From Ezakiella sp. (lineage in GTDB: Bacteria; Bacillota; Clostridia; Tissierellales; Peptoniphilaceae), in assembly GCA_022778715.1 (NCBI GenBank), contig JALFRW010000005.1, positions 1 through 64,000 of the forward strand: 64,000 nucleotides of DNA, written 5' to 3'. The first letter of the stretch is position 1, and every line of letters begins with the position of its first letter. The notes under the pieces are model-generated. The model made no database searches and was not told where the DNA came from. It was given only the letters and a program-made list of their open reading frames with translations. Shown piece after piece: positions 1 through 6,711 of the stretch. Both the position numbers and the translations under genes were made by a program.

Positions 1-140
1 GGAAAGACTAACCAAAACAGGCTTAGTCGACCCATACGATTACTATACAAGCAGGTCATGTGTAGATTAAATTGAACCGCCGTATGCCGAACGGCACGTA
101 CGGTGGTGTGAGAGGGCTATTTGTTTAGCCCTACTCGATT
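1..140 (+). mobile_element. 3' end of a bacterial group II intron (domains V and VI)
   Basis: Downstream of the RT tail, about 83-113 folds as domain V. ACCGCCGTA pairs with TACGGTGGT (one G-T wobble), TGCC pairs with GGCA around a GAAC tetraloop, and a two-base CG bulge sits on the 3' side. The triad region reads CGC, as in bacterial class C introns. A domain VI-like hairpin (GGGCTA/TAGCCC) and the usual CTACTCGATT end follow, putting the 3' splice junction near 138-140. The 5' part is outside the window. The element is therefore a retroelement end abutting a gene encoded on the other strand. Confidence 0.75.
2..70 (+). CDS. C-terminal end of group II intron reverse transcriptase/maturase (partial)
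   Basis: An open frame enters from the left edge and ends at TAA 68-70. It encodes 22 residues beginning ERLTKTGLVDPYDYYTS, which resembles the extreme C-terminus of bacterial group II intron-encoded proteins. The main support is position: it stops just before an intron domain V/VI structure on the same strand, as expected for an ORF carried in intron domain IV. The catalytic RT and maturase parts lie outside the window. The identification rests on the short tail plus context. Confidence 0.55.
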   Translation, partial: ERLTKTGLVDPYDYYTSRSCVD

Positions 141-705
141 AATCGTCATTATTGTCAAACACAAAATCGCCATCCCAATTTTGTTCGTTCTTGCCGCTGA
201 TTGACTTAAAAAAACTGGAGTCAAAGTTTAAATTGTACGGAATTGGGTAGCCGAGCTTTCTCATTTCATTTAGTTTTATTATGAGAAGATCCGGCACTAC
301 ATATAATGCGCTCGCAATCTGATAAACACTGTAATCCGTTTCCAAATATTCTATCACAGCCTTTTCGTCTATCAAAAGATGTGCTGCGAAAATGTTTGCT
401 TCAAGCTCTTCGTTGTTCTTTTTTACAATTGTTGTAGACGTTGCGATGTCCTGATAGTCGTTGTGATAAATAAAATGTCCAAGTTCGTGAGCCAGCACCA
501 TATTTAACAGATGCTCCTCAAGTTTCGTATTGTAGAACACAAAAGGTTTATCTAAAACTTTGGAATACATGCCTAAAAGATCGGTGTCTACAGAAAAAGG
601 CAGAACATGTACGCCTTTTGAATGCAAGATGTGCAAAGGATTTCTCGTGCCTTCTTCTTCAATTAGAGCACACACATCCTTGTATATCATCTCACTAATT
701 GTCAT
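139..705 (-). CDS. ImmA/IrrE family metallopeptidase
   Basis: A 188-residue protein of the ImmA/IrrE (DUF955) family. The zinc motif HELGH is at residues 73-77, and an EELEANIFAAHLL segment near residues 99-111 supplies the expected downstream Glu ligand. Family members cleave or antagonise a cognate XRE repressor in mobile elements. Here the start codon overlaps the end of the upstream XRE gene by 11 bp, so the two are translationally coupled. The stop codon TAA (complement of 139-141) falls exactly at the group II intron junction. The C-terminus could therefore be native or created by the insertion. Family assignment is firm, but the target and inducing signal are not visible. Confidence 0.85.
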   Translation of the reverse strand: MTISEMIYKDVCALIEEEGTRNPLHILHSKGVHVLPFSVDTDLLGMYSKVLDKPFVFYNTKLEEHLLNMVLAHELGHFIYHNDYQDIATSTTIVKKNNEELEANIFAAHLLIDEKAVIEYLETDYSVYQIASALYVVPDLLIIKLNEMRKLGYPIPYNLNFDSSFFKSISGKNEQNWDGDFVFDNNDD

Positions 706-1087
706 CTTTCTTTAGTTCTTCCTCTCTTTTTGCAATGTAATAAGCCTCTTCAATTGCGTCAAGTGCGGCTTTTTTGTCGGTCAAACTCATTGCTCCGCCC
801 GCAAATAGGCCGATAACTCCACGAATAAGAGCATTTGCTTCTTGTCTGCCTTGTGCACCGAACTCTTCTGTTGCACGAAGAACAAATGAATCCTCATCTG
901 TCAAAAGATAGTTAACATCAACTCCGAAGATTGCTGCTAATTTGTTGTAGGTTTTTCTATGGCGTGGTCTAATATTTTCTCTTTCGTATGCAGATATTGT
1001 TCTTAGAGAACATCCGAGCTCGTCTGCTAATTTTTGTTGTGTCCAGCCTAAGTCTTCTCTTAACTTTCTAACTTTTTCACCAAACAT
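695..1087 (-). CDS. XRE-family transcriptional regulator
   Basis: A 130-residue DNA-binding protein with an N-terminal helix-turn-helix of the Cro/CI type: residues 5-60 contain LREDLGWTQQKLADELG and the LRTISAYERE recognition region. The C-terminal part is helical and charged. The ribosome binding site AAAGGGTG lies just upstream on the minus strand. The gene starts a two-gene unit with the ImmA/IrrE peptidase, a pairing typical of ICE and prophage repressor switches. It diverges from the ABC exporter, so it may control that operon or its own promoter. No phage or conjugation genes are in view, so the pair may be a residual or domesticated switch. Confidence 0.85.
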   Translation of the reverse strand: MFGEKVRKLREDLGWTQQKLADELGCSLRTISAYERENIRPRHRKTYNKLAAIFGVDVNYLLTDEDSFVLRATEEFGAQGRQEANALIRGVIGLFAGGAMSLTDKKAALDAIEEAYYIAKREEELKKDDN

Positions 1088-1134
1088 ATTAACACCCTTT
1101 CTAAAATATTTTTAAAAGAAATTAAACTACATAT

Positions 1135-1163
1135 ATCATAACATCAATGAACATAAAATGCAA
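1135..1163 (-). promoter_or_regulatory. Promoter of the XRE/ImmA unit
   Basis: On the minus strand there is a -35 TTGCAT (plus 1158-1163) and a -10 TATGAT (plus 1135-1140) separated by exactly 17 bp. They lie about 50 bp upstream of the regulator start codon. The match to sigma-A consensus is good. Confidence 0.65.
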
Positions 1164-1193
1164 GCATTTACGCCAACTATTTTTAAAAAATTT

Positions 1194-1209
1194 TATGACA
1201 TTTGTCATA
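1194..1209. promoter_or_regulatory. Inverted repeat, candidate repressor operator
   Basis: TATGACA and TGTCATA are perfect 7-bp arms separated by TT, in the divergent region between the XRE gene and the ABC exporter. The position suits an operator for the neighbouring XRE protein acting on one or both promoters. Assignment to this regulator is inference. Confidence 0.4.
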
Positions 1210-1253
1210 TAAGCTTGTGAAAATTCTCATACATTTTTTACGGGTCAAATAGG

Positions 1254-1259
1254 TATAAT
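1254..1259 (+). promoter_or_regulatory. Putative -10 element of the ABC exporter operon
   Basis: A perfect TATAAT lies 20 bp before the exporter start codon, which leaves a very short 5' leader holding the AGGAGG ribosome binding site. No good -35 is visible at 16-18 bp, so the promoter may need an activator or be weak. Confidence 0.4.
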
Positions 1260-1278
1260 AATTATAGGAGGCGAGGAA

Positions 1279-2208
1279 ATGATAGTTGAAGTAAAAAAGC
1301 TGATTAAAAGATACGGAGATAAAATAGTTTTAAATGGTTTTAACATGAATGTGGAGAAAGGAAAGATAACCGGGCTAATCGGTCCAAATGGGAGCGGAAA
1401 GACGACGGCAATAAATTGTATTTTAGGTTTACTTACTCACGATTCCGGCGAGATAAATGTGTTTGGTGGAGAGATGAAGCCAAATAGTTATGACAAAAAA
1501 GCCCGAATTGGAATCGTACCGCAGGACATCGTGGTGATTCCCGAGCTAAAGGTACAAGAAAATATAGAATTTTTTTGTAGTCTTTATGAAAAAGACTCAA
1601 AAAAAGTTAGAATGCTTGCCGAAGAGGCAATGGAATTTGTAAATATAGGTGAGTATAGAAATTATTTACCGAAAAAGCTTTCCGGCGGTTTGAAGAGAAG
1701 ATTAAATATTGCATGCGGGATTGCACACAAGCCGGAGCTTCTCGTTTTGGACGAGCCGACTGTAGCGGTTGATGCACAAAGCAGAAATTTTATTTTAAAT
1801 AAAATAAAAGATTTGTCAAAAAACGGCACTTCCGTGATTTACACTACGCATTATATGGAAGAGGTTGAAATGATAGCGGACAATATCGTGATTATAAAAG
1901 ACGGCAAAAATATTGCAACGGGAACTCTCGATAGTTTGCTTAATATGATTGAAGATACTGAAAAGATTTCGATTTCACTTCTTACAAAAGAGGATATGAG
2001 CGAAAGTTTTAAAACGATTCCAAATGTGAAAAAAGTGACTTTCGAAGATGGCGTTCACAACCTTTCGTTTAAAGATGCTGATAATAATTTGCGTGGTCTT
2101 ATTAATTTTCTGGACGAACATAATTTGAAATACAGTCATATTTATTCAGAAAAGCCAAGATTAAATCAAATCTATTTGGAACTTACAGGAAAGGAGCTGG
2201 TGGAATGA
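1279..2208 (+). CDS. ABC-2 type exporter, ATP-binding subunit
   Basis: A 309-residue ATPase of the DrrA/CcmA-like ABC-2 group. Walker A GPNGSGKTT is at residues 35-43, followed by the signature KLSGGLKRR, Walker B LLVLDEPT and a TTHYMEE switch region. The C-terminal 80 residues are the usual extra domain of drug and bacteriocin exporters. It energises the two membrane proteins encoded next. The ribosome binding site reads ATAGGAGG. Its stop codon overlaps the ATG of the first permease, so the genes are co-translated. The substrate cannot be told from sequence; lipid, antibiotic or peptide export are the usual roles. Confidence 0.85.
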   Translation: MIVEVKKLIKRYGDKIVLNGFNMNVEKGKITGLIGPNGSGKTTAINCILGLLTHDSGEINVFGGEMKPNSYDKKARIGIVPQDIVVIPELKVQENIEFFCSLYEKDSKKVRMLAEEAMEFVNIGEYRNYLPKKLSGGLKRRLNIACGIAHKPELLVLDEPTVAVDAQSRNFILNKIKDLSKNGTSVIYTTHYMEEVEMIADNIVIIKDGKNIATGTLDSLLNMIEDTEKISISLLTKEDMSESFKTIPNVKKVTFEDGVHNLSFKDADNNLRGLINFLDEHNLKYSHIYSEKPRLNQIYLELTGKELVE

Positions 2209-3200
2209 AATATTCTCTAAAGATATTTTTTAGAAACCGAGAAACTTTATTCTGGACCATAATGTTCCCGATCGCGCTTTTGTTTTTATTATCCAATTCA
2301 TTTTCCGGCGGCACAACGATTAAGCTTTATTCAGACAATGAACAGATTGTAGATTTTTTTAACAGAGATAATATAGAAATTGTGAGGGTAAGCGAGCCAT
2401 TTGAAAGTTTGAAAAACAAAGAAATAGACGTTTATGTGGATGACCATGGTGATGTTTATTCTTACAAGGCGGATGTAAAGGCGAATATTATAAAAACTAA
2501 CATGGATATCTGGAAAAGATTTCAATATGACCCTATCGCTTCAATGAATGTAATGGAAAGAATGAAAAATTCAAAATCGGGTTTTACAAATTTTGGCTTT
2601 AATCAAATGCTTTTTGCGGTTTTGGTCATGACTGCGTTTTATTCGGCATATGGTGCGCTGGATGTGGCAGCAAATTTAAATTTAAAGACAAGTTATCTGG
2701 CGGTTAGAACTCTTGCTTCGCCAAAAAGCAGATTGGCAATTTTACTCGAAAGTTCAGTTTCAGGAATACTGACTTCGTTTTTACCGATTATATCCTCGTC
2801 GTTATTCGCAATATACGTAATTGGATTTAATGGATTTACAAATGTTTGGGGAAGCTGCGCACTATTATTCGTGGCACTGCTATATGGTTTTGGTTTTGGA
2901 CTATTTTTGGGAATGACAAACATTGGCATGGGAGCAGCGAACGGAATTATTGTGGCGTATATGATTTCAATGGGCTCTATGGCAGGTATGAATGGGCCGA
3001 ATTTAACGGCATATTTGGTTGAACATGCAGGAATTTTATTAAAACTGGATCCGTTATATTTGGTCACTAAAAATTTAAATATGATAAATTCTTTTAACCG
3101 TTTAAATTATGCTGAAGTAGGTGGGGTTCTTGCCGCTTCGATAATTTTAATCGTGTTTTCTGCTTGGAGATTAAAGGAGAAAAGATATGATAGTATATAA
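2205..3200 (+). CDS. ABC-2 type exporter permease
   Basis: A 331-residue membrane protein with the ABC-2 layout. One N-terminal membrane helix (residues about 16-31) is followed by a soluble extracellular loop of some 100 residues. A C-terminal block of about five hydrophobic segments follows, including MLFAVLVMTAFYSAYGALDV. It starts within the stop of the ATPase gene and overlaps the second permease by 14 bp. The two permeases probably form a heterodimeric channel driven by the upstream ATPase. Substrate unknown. Confidence 0.8.
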   Translation: MKYSLKIFFRNRETLFWTIMFPIALLFLLSNSFSGGTTIKLYSDNEQIVDFFNRDNIEIVRVSEPFESLKNKEIDVYVDDHGDVYSYKADVKANIIKTNMDIWKRFQYDPIASMNVMERMKNSKSGFTNFGFNQMLFAVLVMTAFYSAYGALDVAANLNLKTSYLAVRTLASPKSRLAILLESSVSGILTSFLPIISSSLFAIYVIGFNGFTNVWGSCALLFVALLYGFGFGLFLGMTNIGMGAANGIIVAYMISMGSMAGMNGPNLTAYLVEHAGILLKLDPLYLVTKNLNMINSFNRLNYAEVGGVLAASIILIVFSAWRLKEKRYDSI

Positions 3201-4230
3201 ATCACTTTTAAAAATCATAAAGAGAAATATATTATACGTACTTCCGGCGGTTTTTGCCATTATAATCATGCTTCCATTTATGGGTGAAAATCTCTCCAAA
3301 ATAACCGGATACAATTTTGATATTGCATATTACGGAGATGAAACTTCAGCCACTTTTGAAGAACAAAATTTGCTAAAATACTTGAGCAAATACAATATTA
3401 AAAAGCTAAAAATAGAACGCGACGATCTTGAAATGCTATTTCTTTTAGACACGTATGATCTTTTGATTGACTTTGAAAAGCCGGTCGGCAGCATGGATAG
3501 AATAAGATATAAAAACGGAATGCTGCAAATTGAAAGTGAACAATTTTTGGGATATCTAAATGAATATGAAGATTACAGCAAAGCAACGGATATTATGGGG
3601 CAAGAGATTAAGGCAAGCACCGTAAAAGACGGATCCGGCACTTCAAAGGAAGTTACATTTAGTATGCTTTTGTACCAAATTTCAATCGTGCTTTTAGTAA
3701 TAGGTATAAAACTTTTAAAATCTATGTACGATGAAGATTTTTCGAAGCGCAGAATTATGGGGGGACTAAATGAAAATAGATATTATATGTCAATAATAAT
3801 GGCACTTGTAACTTCTCTAATAATCACTGCACTATATTCAATCGCATTTGTGGCAATTTTCTATAAAATAACTTGGCACGATTTTATATTTAGCTTTGTA
3901 AATTATCTCGCCTTTGGAACAGCTATGGTTTCACTTGCAACCTTAATTGCAAAAGTGGCAAAAGAAAATTATGTGGCATACGGTCTTGCAAACACAATTT
4001 CGCTCGGGCTTGCATTTATTTCCGGCACATTTGGAAATATCGAAATGGTAAATCCGAAATTGATATCAGTGGCTAAGCTTTTCCCGGAATATTATGCAGT
4101 GGTTAATGTTCAAAGTATGGAATTTAACGTTGAATTTTGGAAAAATTTTGGCATAATGATTTTATTTGCGGCAGCATATTATGCAGCAAATGTTTATTTA
4201 GGGAAAATGAGAGCGAGAAAAAACAATTAA
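3187..4230 (+). CDS. ABC-2 type exporter permease, second subunit
   Basis: A 347-residue membrane protein with the same architecture as its upstream neighbour: an N-terminal helix (residues about 15-30), a large extracytoplasmic loop, then about five membrane segments from residue 157 on. It overlaps the preceding gene and ends the exporter operon. A strong hairpin with a T-run about 70 bp downstream (4297-4335) could terminate the operon. Sequence divergence between the two permeases suggests an asymmetric transporter. Confidence 0.8.
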   Translation: MIVYKSLLKIIKRNILYVLPAVFAIIIMLPFMGENLSKITGYNFDIAYYGDETSATFEEQNLLKYLSKYNIKKLKIERDDLEMLFLLDTYDLLIDFEKPVGSMDRIRYKNGMLQIESEQFLGYLNEYEDYSKATDIMGQEIKASTVKDGSGTSKEVTFSMLLYQISIVLLVIGIKLLKSMYDEDFSKRRIMGGLNENRYYMSIIMALVTSLIITALYSIAFVAIFYKITWHDFIFSFVNYLAFGTAMVSLATLIAKVAKENYVAYGLANTISLGLAFISGTFGNIEMVNPKLISVAKLFPEYYAVVNVQSMEFNVEFWKNFGIMILFAAAYYAANVYLGKMRARKNN

Positions 4231-4232
4231 AC

Positions 4233-4276
4233 TGTAAACTATTTGTCACCAAAATGGTTTAATGGTACCTTATAAT
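4233..4276 (+). promoter_or_regulatory. WalR-like direct repeat and promoter of small RNA A
   Basis: TGTAAA (4233-4238), five bases, then TGTCAC (4244-4249). This fits the TGTWAH-N5-TGTWAH pattern of WalR/YycF-type OmpR-family regulators with one mismatch. A perfect -10 TATAAT follows at 4271-4276, 21 bp downstream of the repeat. The same geometry recurs before small RNA C, which strengthens the call. No separate -35 is seen, as expected for an activator-dependent promoter. Confidence 0.5.
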
Positions 4277-4283
4277 AACGCAT

Positions 4284-4335
4284 GTACTCCTATTTGTTAT
4301 GCGCGAAGCTTCAAGCTTCGGCATAAAATTTTTTT
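4284..4335 (+). ncRNA. Candidate small RNA A with anti-Shine-Dalgarno 5' end
   Basis: The predicted start is about 8 nt after the -10 at 4271-4276. The 5' end would read GUACUCCUAUU, whose CUCCUAU is complementary to the core ribosome binding site AUAGGAG. An intrinsic terminator follows directly: TTATGC and CGAAGC pair with GCTTCG and GCATAA around TTCAA (4297-4326), then seven T (4329-4335). The predicted RNA is about 52 nt with no open frame. The hairpin could also terminate the exporter operon. No expression evidence is available. Confidence 0.5.
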
Positions 4336-4341
4336 CATGAT

Positions 4342-4417
4342 GTTGCCAAAATTTTGGCAACTATACTCCTATTATTAAACATAATGAAAAAGGGTCGTCC
4401 ATCGGACGGTCTTTTTT
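4342..4417 (+). ncRNA. Candidate small RNA B with central anti-Shine-Dalgarno motif
   Basis: The second copy of TACTCCTATT (4364-4373) follows a 20-bp perfect palindrome (4342-4361). It precedes an intrinsic terminator: GGTCGTCC pairs with GGACGGTC around ATC (4393-4411), then six T. This copy lacks the direct repeat and TATAAT seen before A and C. It may come from read-through of A or from a weak promoter; TATACT at 4362-4367 overlaps the motif itself. The 5' end is therefore uncertain. Confidence 0.4.
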
Positions 4418-4430
4418 CTTACATACAATT

Positions 4431-4474
4431 TGTAAACAACTTGTAACCTATTAAATTTATTCTAGATATATAAT
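4431..4474 (+). promoter_or_regulatory. WalR-like direct repeat and promoter of small RNA C
   Basis: TGTAAA (4431-4436), CAACT, then TGTAAC (4442-4447) is a perfect match to the TGTWAH-N5-TGTWAH consensus of WalR-type response regulators. TATAAT lies at 4469-4474, exactly 21 bp downstream, as in copy A. The repeat of the whole arrangement argues against chance. Which OmpR-family regulator binds is inference. Confidence 0.55.
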
Positions 4475-4480
4475 AAACAA

Positions 4481-4542
4481 GTACTCCTATTGTTTTGTTT
4501 TTTTATTTTTCCCGCCCACATTGTTGTGGGTGGGCATTTTTT
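4481..4542 (+). ncRNA. Candidate small RNA C with anti-Shine-Dalgarno 5' end
   Basis: The third copy of TACTCCTATT (4482-4491) starts about 7 nt after the -10, so the RNA would begin GUACUCCUAUU as in copy A. A U-rich linker leads to a strong terminator: CCCGCCCACA pairs with TGTGGGTGGG around TTGT (4511-4534), then ATTTTTT. The predicted length is about 62 nt without coding potential. The layout resembles the CiaR-dependent csRNAs of streptococci, which also have tandem copies, a direct-repeat promoter, a CUCC motif and a terminator. No sequence homology to csRNAs is claimed. Confidence 0.55.
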
Positions 4543-4582
4543 ACATATTTAGTGGGAGTTTTTTTATTACAAAGGAGGAAGA

Positions 4583-4885
4583 ATGGATAGAGCACAAAAT
4601 ATTAGAGAAATGGAAAAAATTTTCGATAAACACAATGAACTCATAAAGAAGTTGTCCGAATTTTTAGATGAGTTTGAAAGCGATTTAGGCGCTTATGAAA
4701 AGCTAAAACAATATTATGGCTCAAAAACTTGGCAAGAAGATAAGGACGATTATGACAAAGGGAAATATGAGAATATAAAAGCTGGAGTTTTGAGCGAGGA
4801 CGCAATATATAATTTAATTGCCGATAATTATTTTCTGGCACTGAAACTTTTAAATCTTGCAAACAAAGTGCTTCAAGACCATTAA
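4583..4885 (+). CDS. DUF4298 domain protein
   Basis: A 100-residue, highly charged, mostly helical protein matching the DUF4298 pattern: an N-terminal EMEKIFDKHNELIKKL helix, a central YYGS.TWQED element and a C-terminal GVLSEDAIYNLIADN motif. No signal peptide or membrane segment. The ribosome binding site is AAAGGAGGAAG. It sits directly after the small RNA array and before the radical SAM gene, and the array's last terminator separates it from upstream transcription. The function of the family is not known to me. Confidence 0.75.
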   Translation: MDRAQNIREMEKIFDKHNELIKKLSEFLDEFESDLGAYEKLKQYYGSKTWQEDKDDYDKGKYENIKAGVLSEDAIYNLIADNYFLALKLLNLANKVLQDH

Positions 4886-4946
4886 ACTAATCTTATATGA
4901 TAGAAGTTTTTTCTTTAATTTGTGGTAAAATATTAGAGGTGATTTA

Positions 4947-6608
4947 ATGAAAACTCTTTTGATTGCAATAAATTCAAAATATATTCATACGGCACTTGCA
5001 GTGGATTATTTGTACGAAGTTACAAAAGATTTGAATACAGAAAAAATGGAATTTAATATAAATCAAAATTATTCACATGTGTTTTACGAAATCGCACAAA
5101 AAAAACCGGAAGTGATTTTATTTTCAACTTACATTTGGAACATAGATTATATTAGAAAACTAAGCAGGGATTTAAAAAAGGCTACCGGTGCAATGATTGG
5201 CTGGGGAGGAATTGAAGCGTCGTTTGATGTAGACGAGCATTTTAAAAACAATCCGGCATTGGATTTAATAATTCGCGGCGAAGGCGAAGTGAGCACAAGG
5301 GAGCTTTTATTTGCCCTCGAAAATAATGCAGATCTTAGAAATGTGTCGGGTGTTAGCTTTAGAAATGACGATAAAATAATTCACAACAAAAACAGAGAGC
5401 TAATTAAAAACTTGGACGATATACCAAGTCCGTTTGACAATTTTAAATATACAAAGGGGAAAATAGTTTACTATGAAATGGCGCGCGGCTGTCCATTTAA
5501 ATGCACTTTTTGCATGAGCTCCACAATTAAAGGCGTGAGATATTTTGGTGAGAAGAGAATCAAGAGTGATATTCTAAAAATTATAAATAGCGGCGCAAAA
5601 ATAGTAAAACTGGTGGATAGGACATTTAATGCAAATGAAAAAAAGAGCATGGAATTTATGGATTTTATTCGCGAAAACGCAAGACCGGGCATGATATTTC
5701 ACATGGAACTTATGGCGCATTTAATCAGTGACGAATTTTTGGATTACCTCCGCACGCTTCCAAAAGGGCTTTTTCAATTTGAAATTGGCGTACAATCCAC
5801 AAACACAAAAACGCTTGAAGCAATTGAGCGCGTGACAGACTTTGATAGATTAAAAAATGTGGTAGAAAAAATTCATTCATATAATAATATACATCAGCAC
5901 GTAGACCAAATTGCCGGGCTTCCGTACGAAGATTACGAAAGTTTCAGGAAAAGTTTTGACGATATTTATTCTCTGCCCGCCGAAAAACACCAACTTGGAT
6001 TTTTAAAAGTGCTTCGTGGTTCTAAAATGAAACTCGATGCGGAAAAATACGGATTAGTTTATAGCGAAAATCCGCCTTACGAAGTGCTTCGCACGGATTT
6101 TATTTCAACCGATGAGCTATACAGGCTGAAAATCATTGAAGACTTGGTGGAAGAATTTAGAAACGAAAATCACTTTGACAACACTTTGAGTTATTTACTA
6201 AAGGATATCAGCCCATTTGTTTTTTACGAAGAATTGAGCAAGTTTTGGGAGAAAAACGGCTACCACAAAGTGGGACATAAGTTGGAAGATTTGTATAAAA
6301 AGCTCTATGAGTTTTTGCTAAGAAGAAGTGATATAGCGATAATAATAGAGCTAATAAGGTTAGATTTTATCTCTAATATCGACAAAAATCCGCCGGAGTA
6401 TTTAAATCCAAGGCCGGTTTTAAATGAAGAAAAACATGAAATTTTAAAAGATAAAAGGGTGAGAGCGCTTTTTGAAATTGGAATGGAAACTCCAACCAAA
6501 TTTTTGGTAAAAGATTTTAGATTTGAAAAAATAAAAATCGGGGGCGTTATAAAGATGGTAGGAGTGAATTATAAAAAAGATGGTAATGTAGTAAAATTTA
6601 TTTATTAA
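4947..6608 (+). CDS. B12-binding domain radical SAM protein (DUF4080 type)
   Basis: A 553-residue enzyme with an N-terminal cobalamin-binding-like Rossmann domain (residues 1-130), a radical SAM core and a C-terminal DUF4080-like region. The 4Fe-4S motif CxxxCxxC is Cys182, Cys186 and Cys189 (RGCPFKCTFC). A glycine-rich GEGE motif lies near residue 112. Relatives act as methyltransferases or modify unknown substrates. A B12-binding domain fits an organism with its own cobalamin operon in this window. The start has AGAGGTGATTT upstream. It appears monocistronic. Substrate unknown. Confidence 0.8.
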   Translation: MKTLLIAINSKYIHTALAVDYLYEVTKDLNTEKMEFNINQNYSHVFYEIAQKKPEVILFSTYIWNIDYIRKLSRDLKKATGAMIGWGGIEASFDVDEHFKNNPALDLIIRGEGEVSTRELLFALENNADLRNVSGVSFRNDDKIIHNKNRELIKNLDDIPSPFDNFKYTKGKIVYYEMARGCPFKCTFCMSSTIKGVRYFGEKRIKSDILKIINSGAKIVKLVDRTFNANEKKSMEFMDFIRENARPGMIFHMELMAHLISDEFLDYLRTLPKGLFQFEIGVQSTNTKTLEAIERVTDFDRLKNVVEKIHSYNNIHQHVDQIAGLPYEDYESFRKSFDDIYSLPAEKHQLGFLKVLRGSKMKLDAEKYGLVYSENPPYEVLRTDFISTDELYRLKIIEDLVEEFRNENHFDNTLSYLLKDISPFVFYEELSKFWEKNGYHKVGHKLEDLYKKLYEFLLRRSDIAIIIELIRLDFISNIDKNPPEYLNPRPVLNEEKHEILKDKRVRALFEIGMETPTKFLVKDFRFEKIKIGGVIKMVGVNYKKDGNVVKFIY

Positions 6609-6670
6609 ATTTTCAATATTTCATTCAAATGACAAATTGTTTTATCTGTTTAAAACAGAATAAAATTGGT

Positions 6671-6676
6671 TATAAT
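6671..6676 (+). promoter_or_regulatory. Putative -10 of the SLH protein gene
   Basis: A perfect TATAAT lies 35 bp before the start codon. The 13-bp palindrome CTGTTT-A-AAACAG (about 6646-6658) lies in the spacer/-35 region and could be an operator. The -35 is weak. Confidence 0.4.
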
Positions 6677-6711
6677 TATATTAAAGCTAAATACTTTAAG
6701 GAGGTATAGCT

